64,000 bases of DNA from Osedax fenrisi (GCA_964019155.1 OZ025242.1:69798720-69862719), one strand, 5' to 3'; counted from the stretch's first letter, positions 24,061 to 37,060 are shown. Numbers and translations: made by a program. The notes: generated from the sequence alone by a model not told the origin.

Positions 24061-24749
24061 AAATTGTCATAAATGTTTACTTTAAATAATGAACATTATA
24101 ATTTTAGTAAGTAAAATAATTTAATACAACATTTTATGTTGTTGATTGTTGCATAATTCCATATTTCGTTAACCATTTAACTCGCGCTGCGCATTTCATG
24201 TGCGCTGCGCATTTCATTTTGCCAATACATTTTATTTAACTTTTCCAACTACTAATGAATTTATTATAACGAGATTCTATATAAATATATCTAGCATATA
24301 AATGTAATGTCCTTGATACTTACAGTAACATAGTAATATTACTATTTTAAATTATCAATCACCATTATCATAATATTTGACTAATTTATTTATAGATCTT
24401 AATATTTTCTTTTAATATATCAATTGTATACATCCCACTATAATAATGTTTAAATAACTCAAACTAGTACCCCATTCTTGGTTTAACTCGGAATTAAAAG
24501 ACGTACAATTCTATTACGGGCATATCAATTCAAATTGTCTCGTACTAAATCATTGTTTGATTTATAATTCTTTTCGAAAAGTTTTCGAAAACTACTTAAT
24601 ATTTAATTTTTAATTTGTTTTCTACTATTCCACAATTACTAATTATACCTACTAATATACGCCGTACAATGTGCGAGGTGAAGATGTTCGAGATGTATGC
24701 CGTATACATCTCGTATATCTTCTAGCGTTACTCCTATTGTGAACAATGC

Positions 24750-25480
24750 ATGTTTAACTGATATTATCAAGAAAAAATATCTTAATACATCTATTTTTTC
24801 GAATTATCATCCTGTATTTCAACTCTCATCTATTTCAACAAACTATTAAATGTATTGTAATATAATATAAATGTATGTTAATTATATTATGTCCAACTTA
24901 ATAGCCGACCTCATATATAGTACTGATATCATCATAGGAATGAGAAAGCACTCAATATTTTTTTTTTATAATTTTACCTTATCACTTATATATAATATTC
25001 ATGGCTACCTATTACTAAATAATCTCTCGGATGATTGTGATACTATGTTATCTCATCAACGTAATGAAATGGATATACATGGTTAAATGTATACTTTATT
25101 CAACCATAGTCATGTCTTGTGTTACTTGCCTTGTACCTATCGACAATTAAGATTAATAATATTATACCTACATATACTATAATTATCAATACTAATGCAG
25201 TTCTTCGATAATCCTTCCTCGGTAATATTATTTTCTTAATATATTACCTATTCATTCTATATTTAAACAATAACCTATATTATATATCATATATATGCTG
25301 ATGGTGTACAGTTATATGATGTTGTCGAGAACAATACTAATCACTCTACTATTCGAGCTAATATTACTAATTATATTATGATCTAAGAAGTTGGTTATCT
25401 ACTTATTTACTTTCTATAAATGAAGACCTAAAACCTGTACAATTATACTCACTAAATGGCATCACGTTTACGGATGGATT
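24750..25480 (+). pseudogene. Decayed L2-like LINE reverse transcriptase fragment
   Basis: With frameshifts, the plus strand reads DIIKKKYLNTSIFSNYHPVF (RT block NYRPI) near 24758-24820. It reads IYADGVQLYDVVENNTNH (catalytic YADD decayed to YADG) near 25290-25345, then SWLSTYLLSINEDLKPVQLY. The order fits L2-type RT. The middle blocks are unrecognisable. Confidence 0.5.
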
Positions 25481-25487
25481 TCTTTTA

Positions 25488-25531
<44 letters not shown>

Positions 25532-25666
25532 TTACGAGTTTATTAATATTACTAGAACAAGGAATAGATAACATTTTAATTTTTAAATTTTAATTTTAAT
25601 AGATAAAAGAAATCCATCCGTAAACGTGATGCCATTTAGTGAGTATTGTTGTACAGGTTTTAGATC
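25425..25666. repeat. 66-bp inverted repeat with (TA)n loop
   Basis: The arms 25425-25490 and 25601-25666 match, with a few mismatches, over CACTAAATGGCATCACG and CCATCCGTAAACGTGATG. The loop is about 110 bp and includes (TA)n at about 25490-25526. The left arm is part of the L2-like RT fragment, so the right arm is an inverted copy of coding sequence. Confidence 0.9.
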
Positions 25667-25857
25667 TAAAATAAATATTTAGCAGGTAAATGGAAATTTT
25701 CGAAATATAATATTATTAAGTATATTTACTTAAAGTACTTAAATATACATAATTATACATACTTAATACTTAAAGTACACATTAATGAAGTAAGTATATG
25801 CAATCGAGTCCTAAATATCGATATCCAATACGAATTACAGGGTAAATATCTGCGATG

Positions 25858-25896
<39 letters not shown>

Positions 25897-26303
25897 GACA
25901 TTTTAATAAATAATTAGTAATGATTACATTTACTACATATTAGACATATCTACTCTATAACGTATTATCAATGTATATCAGTATAGTCTTATAAATAACA
26001 CGAGATATAACTAATTATGCTACAAAAAATAAAAAGTATGGTTTCAATTATAGATAGGAAGTGATTGGTTCATGAAGTCACATGGGTGTCGATATTTTGA
26101 ATTGTTTGTGTGTTTATTAAATATTTATAAAAAATAAAACTATAGACTATATTTTAATTTTTGTTTGCATTCAAGTTATTTTAATATAATATTAAAACTA
26201 TCAATACATATTAAATTATCAATTAATAAAAACCTTTTAATTTATCGTTTTTGTATATAAGTATTTATATTTGTTATAATAAAATATTAAATTAGGTAAT
26301 ACC

Positions 26304-27264
26304 TAGAGGAAAGTCTCCGATTACCGATCCCTAAATGATTATTTGTAATAACTTATTCAATATTAAATATATTTATTTGGAATTTGTAATTAGGGTAATA
26401 TTATGATAATGAATAATGTTGCTATTTTAAATTTTTGATATAATTATATTTACAAGAATAAACAGGGGGGTCGGTAATCGGATACAAGTGCCTAATACCG
26501 ACCCCCCTCTCCTATTACCGACCCCCTAAAATAATCGTGGTATAAATAATTATAGTATTATAATATCCAATACAAATAGTAGATATACATAAATATAATT
26601 AATTATAGCATGCACGAAATTTATTTATTATTTAATTTATGTTTTAATAGTAATATTTATATATTTTATATTTAAATTTAAACTTTATAGTAATTATATT
26701 AAAATAGTGTATATTATTATTTAATATTTATTTATTAATCAGTATGTATATAATCAACTGGAACCATGAATCCTAAATCTATATCAATGATACAAAAACA
26801 TATTTTAAAGTAAAATACGGATCTATATTGATTGGAAATTATAAATCACATGGGGTCGGTATTAGGGTAATTTAGGGGGTCTGTAATAGGAAAATCATAT
26901 GGGTTGCTATAATTAAGATATATTGGTAAATAGTTATTCAATTAAATTATTTTTATAATTGTTATAAAAATGTTATTGATCTACAATATTATGCTCAATA
27001 TTAAGTTTTCTTTTAATAAAGAATTTACAATGATTTAAAAAAAGTTATTATTCAAATATTTAAAAAGTAAAAAGAGAATATTACATTTTATCAAATAACA
27101 ATTGTAAGATTGAATATTTTTTTAAATAAAATACTTATTAATATTTATCATTAACTTACGAACAGTTCATGTATATATATAATTTTGTTATATCACTTAT
27201 AGTTACTGAGATACGAGAGAGGGTCGGTATTAGGAGGCGGTCGGTAATCGGAGACTTTCCCCTA
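26304..27264 (+). mobile_element. TAGGGGAAAGT-family TIR element, copy 2
   Basis: The ends TAGAGGAAAGTCTCCGATTA and ..GGTAATCGGAGACTTTCCCCTA are near-perfect inverses. Same orientation as copy 1, with colinear internal sequence. Internal motif copies CCGATTACCGA and GGTCGGTAATCGGA lie at about 26467-26526. The small frames at its right end (27156-27402) are chance. Confidence 0.88.
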
Positions 27265-27407
27265 CTTATATTTATTTGGTTAATTTTCTTAAATACAATA
27301 TCGACATGCTTACTTATACTTAAAGTATATATATATATATATATAATGAATACATATATACACGCAAACACACATACACACACATATATATATATTCTCT
27401 GAACAAT

Positions 27408-27475
27408 ATATTTAGTGATACGAGAGGGTGTCGATATATCAACTGTCGGTATAGGTGAACTGTACTTCCCCTATA
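27408..27475. mobile_element. Fragment related to the TAGGGGAAAGT ends
   Basis: GATACGAGAGGGTGTCG matches the subterminal GATACGAGAGAGGGTCGG of copy 2, and the block ends GTACTTCCCCTA. It may be a solo end of a third subfamily, about 140 bp beyond copy 2. Confidence 0.45.
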
Positions 27476-29017
27476 TCGACAATATAATCATCATTTATAA
27501 ATAATATATTAATATTTAGATTAATTATTATTTAATTCTTATCATTAATACATCGTTAATTAAATTTACACTTAAATGTTATATAAATGTTTATTTATTA
27601 ACCTATAATACTATCTATACAAAAGTTAAACCTATCCTATAGGATCTATAAATACACAACATTATCAACATTTATAAATTTAACAATCATAAATATGGGT
27701 TAGGATCATAGATTTATAGTTTACAGTGTAAACTATAAATCTATGGTTAGGATACTATAGTCTCCTTATTGGAACGTTTGAAATCAATATATTAAGGGGG
27801 ACCTCCTTTGTGCCTTTGTATGTAAATAGATATAAAAACAACCATTTTTTAAAACTCTCCAACTTTAAATATTGTAAAGATTTTAAATAGTTTTACAAAT
27901 AAGTTGTTCACGGATATAATAATACTACATTTTTATTGAACACCTTTATTATTTGTAAATATATATTATATATATAAAATAAAAGTACTTTAAATATACG
28001 CATTTTGTAGAGGTTAATGATGAAATAAAATGTAATTATTAAATTATATTATTAGAAAACAATACATATAATCATATTGGTATCATCTAAATATACCACA
28101 CATTTCAATAATTCATATTAAGGTATACAATTGTACCGGACTTTTAGTTGAGTAATATTCGTCAGATTATCATACTTATAAAATATATTTTCTACTGCTC
28201 TAGTTATTGTTAAAGTTCAGTGAAATATGTTGATTATACCAAGACCTCATATAACCTCAGAGGTAATGGAGGTCTTGATTATACCCGGGATCATACTATA
28301 ATGCCTGTTTATTTTTAATAGTTGGTGTTATAAAACATCATTTATACTTATTAATATAGATAATGTAGATACAATGTTTATATTAATTTAATATTTGCAT
28401 TATTTTTTATATACAAAAATATATATGTTTTATTTATAAATTGAAATTATGAAGGAAATTATGAAGGAGGTATATATTAATAAGATAAATAAAAATATGT
28501 TTCTCATAAGTTGAATGACGTAATAATGTATACACTTCACACATGAAGCTACATTTTAGTAATATAATATTCTGATTGTTCATGGACAACTAAATAAAAA
28601 TTATATATTAGATATAACCTACTTAAATTATTAATAAATACTTAATATATAATTATATAATAGATAATTATAATTATTCATTAATACTTATTAATGAATA
28701 CAACATATAGGTTATACAACCAATAGTTAACCCATAGGGTTAACATAATATTTAATTTGATAATAATGTTGATAATTAGCATTTGTAAAACGTATCGATA
28801 GAGATACCTTTAATTTCGTTAAATTAAAAATAGATATTAGAATTATAATAACATTAATATTATGGTAATATTACTAATGAAATATATTTCGAAATAATGT
28901 GTCGTATACGTATATATACGACGACAGAGTAAATACATTATTAGGAATATAGTTATCGTATACCCTACGTACGTCGTACGGCGGGTGGGGTAGATATATA
29001 AGGGTGTAATACGTAAC
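27476..29017. other. AT-rich intron sequence, nothing recognised
   Basis: Only a short inverted repeat is visible (ATAGATTTATAGTTTACA at about 27707 against TGTAAACTATAAATCTAT). There is no coding signal. Confidence 0.5.
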
Positions 29018-29161
29018 CGTAGGTCCCGGTAGACCAGGCGGACCCATGATGCCGATATTGCCCCTTTCGCCGAGTTCCCCTTTACTGCCGGTTATTCCTT
29101 TAGGTCCGGTGGGCCCCTTCACCCCGTCTCGGCCCCGGTCTCCTAGACCCCCCAGCTTCCC
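29018..29161 (-). CDS. Collagen exon, 144 bp
   Basis: Acceptor ACTTTAAAG, then 48 codons of 16 unbroken triplets (starts GKLGGLGDRGRDGVKG, ends GIMGPPGLPGPT), then donor GTTACG. This is the longest uninterrupted helix block in the window. An alternative donor GTATTA six bases on would add VT and break register. Confidence 0.92.
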
Positions 29162-29408
29162 CTTTAAAGTTTCAAAGTAATATTGTAGTGTTATTGACAT
29201 CACGTATTTAGATATTTACAGCATAACATAAACTAACTAAATCATTAGCAATATTTCGATTATTAAAATGATAATCAATATTAAATACTTATACATATAT
29301 TCATAAATTTATTATTTTCTATATATAAATATATCAATACACATACATTATATATCCTATATATATATATATATAGGTATATATATATATATGCATTCTA
29401 TTATATAT

Positions 29409-29446
<38 letters not shown>

Positions 29447-29629
29447 TTCTATGTTACTTATAATAATATTACTTATTAATATACATAATTTTAAATTGTT
29501 CTAATATTTGAATATAAAATACTATAATTACCTCTCTATTTAAAAAGTAACATAAATATATATATTTGATCATATCATTGATCTCCCCTGATCATCGTAA
29601 GTTATTTAAACTAGAAAATTAAATTCTCT

Positions 29630-29825
29630 CTTCTCCAAATGAAGATATCCTTCCCATTTTACCGAACACGTCAAATTTCTAGCTATGCTCTGTTTTTGAA
29701 AAATTCTTTGTAAATAAAATTGCAAGCCTTAATGATATTATTAGCGGTTCTACTCCATATGTACTCAATCCTATCATTTCTATTGCCCATCCTATTGACT
29801 CATTAAGTATATTTACTATCATTTC
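29630..29825 (+). pseudogene. L2-like LINE fragment (5' part of interrupted copy)
   Basis: The plus strand, with one shift, reads FLKNSL then NKIASLNDIISGSTPYVLNP and HPIDSLSIFTIISL. This resembles the segment before the RT domain of L2 elements (..F..KI..I...). The same orientation and later segments resume at about 31.8 kb, with an opposite-strand LINE between. Confidence 0.5.
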
Positions 29826-31785
29826 CTTACGATGATGATGATGATTATTTTATTTAAACACTAATTCGATTATAAAAGTCTTATAGTGTCACAATATTAT
29901 ATAAAATACACAATAAATAAATGTAATAATTAGTACAGACAAGTGTACAACGTGGCGATGAAACGAATATATTTTAAGTTCATATATCATGAACTAGGAG
30001 TTATTTCTTTAGATTATATTTGAAGGCTGTCGTTGATGTATTGATGGTTTTGAGATATGGAGGGATTGATTCCAAAGGAGGCTGACGCAAACAGAGTAGT
30101 GACGCTTCCCAAGTTTTCCGGCGAAAGGATGGTTCAGTCATGACCGTATAGTTAGAGGATAGTAGGTGGCGTGATGCAGAATGGAGATAAATTAGTCGAT
30201 AATGGTAACCAGGTTATTTAGTCAGTAGGGATGAATATATAAAGGATATTAATTTAAGTTGAGCTACTTTTTTGCGGATGGCCAGTTAAGTTGTGTTCGT
30301 AGGTCAGTTATACTTGTAGTGTATATACTATAGTCAGTTTTTTTAGTCGGTAGATTAGTCTAAGTGATCTGTTAGTTAAGCGGTCAATAGCTGTAAAGTA
30401 TTTATTGTGAGACAAAAGTAGGATAGATATGCAGTAGTATAGTCGAGACAGAATTAAAGTATGGGTAATAGTTAGTTCGGTGGGTATTGTTATGTAAGGA
30501 CGTATTTTGTTTATATTAAATAAATGATAGAATGTGAAGGCTTTTAAGGTTGATATGTGTTTATTAAAAATTACTTTATTATTAATATGGATGTATGGAT
30601 ATTTTGATGTAGTAGAAGGAGGGATTAGGGTATGACATAGGTACATTTGTGGGAATATTGTTGTGGGAAGGGATTTCGGAGGTGAACAATTTATAAATAT
30701 TGTCTTAATAGGGTTAAGTAAATAGTAAATAGTTATTGGTGAGCCAGTTATTGATAGTAATGATAAATGATTGAAGGTGAATATTGGATGATTGGTGACA
30801 CTCGGCGTGAATTTCAATGTCGTCTGCGTAAATATTGTATTTGATGGAAGGAAAGGATTTATTAACTTTGCTAAGGGGAAGTAGGTAGATACAGAAGAGT
30901 ATAGAGGAAAGGGAAGATACTTAAGTTACTCCAAAGATGACTTTACGTTTGGGTGATAGTGATTTGTTAATTTTAGTACTGTAGTTAATTTTATTGATGA
31001 CATTGGAAAACCAGAGTAATACAGTATCTTCAAGTCCAATTAGTTTTAGTCTGTAGATAAGTATGTTTAAGTTAATGGTATTGAATGCTGAAGATAGGTA
31101 TAACATAAGTAGTTATGTTGGGAGGTTGTTGTCAAGGGATTTCAGTTGGTCGTCAAGTAGTGAGAGTATAGTCGTTTCTGCACTGTGTAGTTTTCTGAAT
31201 GCGCTTGGTTGAGGATCAAGTATATTGTTGGCAGTGAGGTACACGATTAATTGTTAGTAGATTACCTTCTTAAGTAGTTTAGTTACAATTGAAAGTTGAG
31301 ATATGGGTATGTAATTAGATAGTGTATTGCAGTCGAGTTGGTGTTTTTATCAAAGGGCTGATAACGGAGTATTTAAGTTCTGAAGGGATAATACCAGTTA
31401 TAATGAATTCATAAATGAAACGTTTATATATTGGTGCTATGGTAGAGGCGATATTTGTCAGAGATTGTATGGGTATGGGTTCTGATAGTGAAGAACATTT
31501 GGAGGTAATAATAAGATTATAAATCTCAGTAGTGGTGGGAAGGGAAAACACAGTTAATGTGGGTGTCAGAATGGCACAGTCGTAAGAGAGTTGTATGTCA
31601 GGTAATTGTTTGTTCAGGATGTTTATATTATCATAGATTAATTTAATTTTATCTGAAAAATAGTCAGAGAAAGTAGAGAATAGGTGAATATCTGGTAGAT
31701 CAGGTAACATGATCTTCTTAGTTCTGCCGAGGACTTTATTTATTATTTTATAGAGCTATTTGTAATCATGTTTGTAACAACAAAC
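29826..31785 (-). mobile_element. L2-like LINE, decayed, inserted in an opposite-strand relative
   Basis: The minus strand reads, in order: LYKIINKVLGRTKKIMLPDL (about 31760-31700); FSDYFSDKIKLIYDNI; a block ending GIIPSELKYSVISPLIKTPT (to 31315); YLSSAFNTINLNILIYRLKL (31106 onward, RT); YADDIEIHAECHQSSNIH (about 30830-30775, catalytic site); and an RT thumb-like part (30817-30308, with LSRLYYCISILLL). Stops and shifts separate them. The 3' end is AATAATCATCATCATCATCG (29848-29827), the ATC-repeat tail typical of L2. Sequence flanking both ends belongs to one plus-strand L2-like copy. Confidence 0.78.
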
Positions 31786-33240
31786 ATTGATCCCCTGACT
31801 ATATCTTTATAATATAAACTATCACAATTACGTTCTCCTATATTCTTGAATATTATCTAAACTAAAACTCAATTATGTTCATTCTTCTTCAAGACTGACA
31901 TAATCTTCCATATTCTAAAAAACCAAACTTGACCCCTTAGAAATGATAAATTTAAGATATTATTTGACTCCTTTATTTCAAACTCCCATTCTACCCTTAT
32001 TAAGTAAAACCCTAGAAATAATTCTCGACAAATAACTTATCGCTCATATAAATAAACATACTCTTTTTGACCCGTTTTAATGAGGACCTTTCGACTGAAA
32101 CAGATCTCCTCAGTATTTATGCCACAATATTATCTACCTAAAATAACAACACTTATCTCCAGCTAATCCTATTGACCTCTAATCTATTTTTGACACCCTC
32201 GACCATAAAATACTAATATCGCGACCGACTATGATACCTATATATGGCATACAATTATAATAGTTTATTTCATAACAAACCGTAACATATCTATTATGAC
32301 AGATAAATCTAATTCTCCTCTTTGATACATATGTATCAAGATATATATCCCTCTATATATATTCCCAGGGATCCATTCCAGTCAAATAATTCTATTCTAT
32401 ATATATATATCCTCCCTATTGCTGATCTAATTAAGATCTTCCTAAATATCCACTACCATATTTTTGCTGATGATTTTCAGCTATTTATAAAGTGTATACG
32501 CTTTCCCCCATATATTACCATAATACCACTAACTCTGAATGAATCGAGTGTGCAAACTGCATAAGATTATGGCTACTCTCCAAATGCTGATAACTAATGC
32601 CTCAAAGACTACTGTACTTAACATACCTATTTCTGATATTTCTTTTCCAAAGGTTACTTTAAAAACATGATTATATATCTCTCCCATTATTCCAAACACC
32701 AAGGAGATAACAAATTATCCTTTAAGAATCACATATCATCCATTTCAAAATCTTCCAACTTTCATCTTATCAGAATACAAAATATATGGACGTCACTTTC
32801 CAGAAAACAACAAAAACACTAATAAATATTCTCCCGACTTGACTTCTATAACTCCCTACAGAATTGATTTCATGCTAAATCTATTTCTCAACTAAATCGA
32901 ATTATCCGTTCCTCAATAGGTATCATTTACTACAGAACACGACCGGATCACTCCTCAACAACTTCTCATCGATCATCTCGTTGTGGCTAGCCTTCTCCCT
33001 CGGCTGTAAACTCACACGTGTTATTCTAAATTATCCTACACATATATCTATCTTTTCTTTCAACCATAACTATGTATCTGATCACAAACATACAATATCA
33101 CCTTCTCTTCGTCACTAAACGCTTCTCTCGTTATCTCCCGCAATAGTTGTATACCAATACATTGTTATTTTATTATTTTCTTCCCGCACGGGCCCACAAT
33201 TGGCCATATTTTAGTTCCAATAAATCATTATTCATCATCA
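31786..33240 (+). pseudogene. L2-like LINE, decayed, 3' part of interrupted copy
   Basis: Plus-strand blocks, broken by many stops: FKTDIIFHILKKPNLTP (about 31882); LIAHINKHTLFDPF (about 32040); FDTLDHKIL (about 32188); HIFADDFQLFIKCI (about 32456, catalytic FADD); FKNHISSISKSSNFHLI (about 32720); LDFYNSLQN (about 32840); and a C-terminal RPARAHNWPYF (about 33190). It ends AATAAATCATTATTCATCAT then CATCATAATA, the same ATC-type tail as the inserted copy. It is older than that copy, which splits it. Confidence 0.72.
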
Positions 33241-34145
33241 TCATAATATATATATATATACTTCAGAATTTTGTATATACACGGATATATATATATATAT
33301 ATATACATGTGTACCTAAAACTTTAATCTATAAAATTAAGTTTTTTAAAATGTTCAAATAAATACGAGAAAATTACTTTTAATGTAATTATAATTTACAT
33401 TATTAAGGATAACATGAAAGATAAAATGTTAATTTTTCAATAATATAAAATTAACGTTAAAAATGTAAATATTAAAGTTATCTGTTTAACACAGAGTAAA
33501 CATTTAAAGAAATAAATCTGTAGTAGTTTAGCTTTTTAGTAGAATAAGTATTCAATAAATTAATATTCAGAATAATAAAAATACCGAGAAAATCTGGTTG
33601 AATGTTCGGTTACAGAGAAATTTATTATAAAATATAAAATTTTAATACACTAAAATATTTACATAATAAGATAAATATATACATATATATATACCTATAT
33701 ATAGGTAAATAAATGTAAAGTAACTTTAATAACAATTGTTATGCACAATTTATAATTATTTTAAAAATTGCTGTTATAAGACATCGTTTTCCCTTTTGTT
33801 TGAAGAAAATTAATATAAAATGTTCATATGACAAATATATTATTATATAACTAAAGAAAATATGTAAAGACAACTTTTTTGTTGTATTTAAAAATGGAAA
33901 TATTAAAGATTCTGCCCCTTACAAAATGTAAAAGTATGAACATAGCCATATCTGCCTAAATTAGATTAAAGTTATTAAATGTGGACGTTATAAATAGATT
34001 GTTTCACGATATAGGTTTATAGATATACTGGAATTAGGTTATTATTACGTACGATAAATGAAATTTGATATCTGAGGAATTTATAATTATAAAGTCTACC
34101 AATAATCTATGAAATCCATATACTATACGGATAATTCTCTCTCTA

Positions 34146-34225
<80 letters not shown>

Positions 34226-34250
34226 TAAATTATATAATATATAAATATAT
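33241..34250. other. AT-rich intron with long (TA)n
   Basis: It holds (TA)n at about 33244-33259, 33285-33303 and a 60-bp tract at 34160-34220 preceded by (CT)n. Nothing coding was seen. Confidence 0.5.
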
Positions 34251-34274
34251 AACTCAGAAGATGTAGCGAACTAC

Positions 34275-34311
34275 TGGGTAGAAAAAAAGCAAGGCTTATC
34301 TAGTTCTACCC
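34275..34311 (-). other. LINE 3' hairpin, copy 2
   Basis: On the minus strand GGGTAGAA pairs with TTCTACCC around a loop with GATAAGCCTTGCTTTTT. The loop resembles that at 11023-11060 while the stem sequence differs yet still pairs. Confidence 0.62.
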
Positions 34312-34479
34312 TGTTAATTATTCGAGAATGGAAAATAATTATACAAATATATATGATAAAAAATAATAGGCAATTTGATAAATTTTTACAAAACTAAAAA
34401 AAAATAACTAAAAGGTTGCAATCTTATTTGATAAAATTATATAAATAAATAATGAGTTATTCAATAAAACAACGATATT

Positions 34480-34745
34480 GTCATATCAATATATTATTTC
34501 CATAAAATATATATGAATATACATATACATATATATACACATATACACACATACGTACATTAATACACGCATATACAAATGCACACACACAAATACATAT
34601 ACATACATATAGGTACACCCATACAAACATACCTACATAAACAAAAATATACATATATATATATAATATACAAATATAAATATAGAAAATGAAAGAAGTC
34701 ACTATTATCACTATATAATTAAATGAAGATACTGATGAATACATA
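34480..34745. repeat. Irregular ACATAT-rich low-complexity stretch
   Basis: An irregular run of ACATATAC, CACACA and ATACAT. The open frame across it is low-complexity and is not called. Confidence 0.7.
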
Positions 34746-35123
34746 TTAACAAAAATAATTAAATGTAAAAATATAATAAATTACAGAAAAAATCTACAGA
34801 AACAAATTGCAATTTGGATATTTATATTATATAATAAAAGCTCATATATATCAAATATGTACATTAAAAACAAAAATTAAAAAATGAATAAAAAATTAAA
34901 AAATTCCATTCCCGAGTAATTACTTCATCATGTTTGAATATAAATTAAATTAAATAAAATATAATAAATAAAATTAAGTATATAAAATTAACTAAAAATA
35001 GTTTAAAAAAAATAAATAGTTGGAAAATATGTATAAAAGATATGTAAGATATATAAGATATGTAAGATATGTAAGATATAATATAAAATAAAGAATAAAA
35101 TCAGTTTAAAAGTTTAAAAGCAT

Positions 35124-37060
35124 TTAATACATCGAAATATAATTATATTTTAAACTTCGAGTAAACGTATTTATATTATATAATAATTTAAATCTGTTTT
35201 CAAGAAGATTCCATAAAAATGGACCATTGTGAGTTATGCAAAATTTTTTTATAATAAGACGGAAAGAAGGAATGACAAATTTAAAAATTGTTCTCTGACT
35301 ATATATACATTGATTAATAGAGAACATATTTTTGATGATGATTGGTGTAAAATTATTAAAAATCCTAAACATAAATTTTAGAGTATTTAATTTTACAATA
35401 TCAGTAAATTTCAAGATATTCAATATTTTATAATATTTATCTGTATTACATCTATTTGAAATATTGAAAATAGCTCTGATGGCTTTATTTTGTATAATAA
35501 TTAATCTATTTAGATTATATATATATATGTAGTAGACCATACAGTATTACAATAATTTAGATGAGGTAGAAAAAATGTATTATAAATGAGTTTTAATGAT
35601 TTTATAGTAAGAGAATATTTTAATTTATGTATAATAGATACAACTTTAGAAAGCTTATTAGCTATATTATTTATATGTTTTTTCCAGTTTAATTTCTCAT
35701 CTATAGATCTCAACTATATATAGTGATTCCTAAAAATTTATAATACCGTACCCTATTGATTATATTACCATTTATATGTAAAACAAAATTATTTATATAT
35801 TTGTTATCATTAAACTTATCATGAATTAAAATGTAAGATGATTTATCTATGTTAATAGTTAGTTTATTTTCAGATAACCATATATTTAATTTCTTAAGTT
35901 CATTATTCATAGTTAATTTAAGAGTATTAACATCTTTATCTTTAAAAATTAAATTAGTATCGTCAGCAAATAATATAGGAATAGAAGAAATTAAAACAAT
36001 ATGTAAATCATTTAAAAATATATTAAAAAGTAAAGGACCCAAAACAGAACCTTGAGGAACACCAATATTAATATTACTAAAATCAGACTTAATATCATTG
36101 TAAATGACACATTGCATTCTATTTTCAAGATAACTAGTAAAAAAATCTTTTGCAACACCTCTAAAACCATAATTTTCCATTTTAAGTATTAGTAATTCAT
36201 GATCTATTGTATCAAAGGCTTTACATAGATCAATTGACAAAATAGCTGATAATAATTTACTTTCTAAATTATTAGTTATGTTTTCCATAAGGTAATTTAA
36301 AGCATCATTTGTACTACTATTTTGCCTAAATCCAAATTGAGATTCATTAATCTTAGAAAATTTATTCATGAATTCATTCATTAGATTTTTAATTATTTTT
36401 TCAAATATTTTGGAAAATTGAGATAATAGAGAAATTGGTCTATAGTTACCTGGTAACCTTTTATCTCCTTTTTTGAACAAAACAATAACTTGACTTTTTT
36501 TAAGTATGTTTGGGAAAATACCCTGCGAAATTGAAATATTAAAAAGGTGTTGTAATATATATTTAATTTCATCTATTGTATTTTTTATTAAGTTTATGTC
36601 AATTTCATATAAGTCTTTGGAAGTTTTCATAGTGCAATTTTCCACAACTTTAACAATTTCAGTAATTGAAATAGGGTAAAAATAAAAATTATTGTTATTT
36701 ACTAATTCTGAAGGAAATGTATATTTATTAGTTTTAGGAATTTTATCTAATAATGATTTACCTAGAGTGCAAAAATGATTATTAAACATCGTCGCGGTTT
36801 TTAGATCATATTCTTTGGTAATATTACTGAAAGGACACTTAATTTTATTTTTTGAATTAGGATTCAGAATTTCATTTATAGACCTCCATTTTTTTTTAAT
36901 ATTCTTTTCATTGTCAATTTTTTTTTCTAAATATAATTTTTTAGATAGTCTGATTAAAGATATTAATATATTTTTATAAGATATATATCTTTGTTTATTA
37001 AAAGCATTATTATTTTTAAGTAAACATTTATAAAATTTATTTTTTATACATAGGTATATG
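35124..37060 (-). pseudogene. LINE ORF2 reverse transcriptase, two frameshifts
   Basis: The main frame (36789-35710, open upstream to about 37060) has ILKKSQVIVLF, NYRPISLL (res. 115-122 of that frame), QFGFR, DLCKAFDTIDH, GVPQGSVLGPLLF (243-255) and FADDTNLIF (274-282). It stops after YKFLGITIYS. The next frame (35713-35510) continues IDEKLNWKKHINNIANKL to LNYCNTVWSTTYIYII. The third (35540-35124) continues YIYNLNRLIIIQNKAIRAIF to the C-terminus. The second break lies in an ATATATAT run and is explained by gain of one TA. RT motifs are intact, so inactivation is fairly recent. Confidence 0.88.

Larger units (their letters stand above)
34251..37060 (-). mobile_element. CR1-like LINE, second copy, 5'-truncated
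   Basis: About 2.8 kb on the minus strand: the ORF2 RT part (35124-37060) and 3' sequence with a TTACATATC-type microsatellite (35037-35085) and terminal hairpin (34275-34311). The endonuclease is lost. The 5' break lies only about 40 bp downstream (gene sense) of the collagen exon 37097-37273. Related to, but clearly distinct from, the LINE at 11-15.6 kb. Confidence 0.85.

Noticed and set aside
28874..29203. 109-codon minus-strand frame as one protein
   Set aside because: Only its middle is collagen. The ends are intron read-through past the AG and GT borders.
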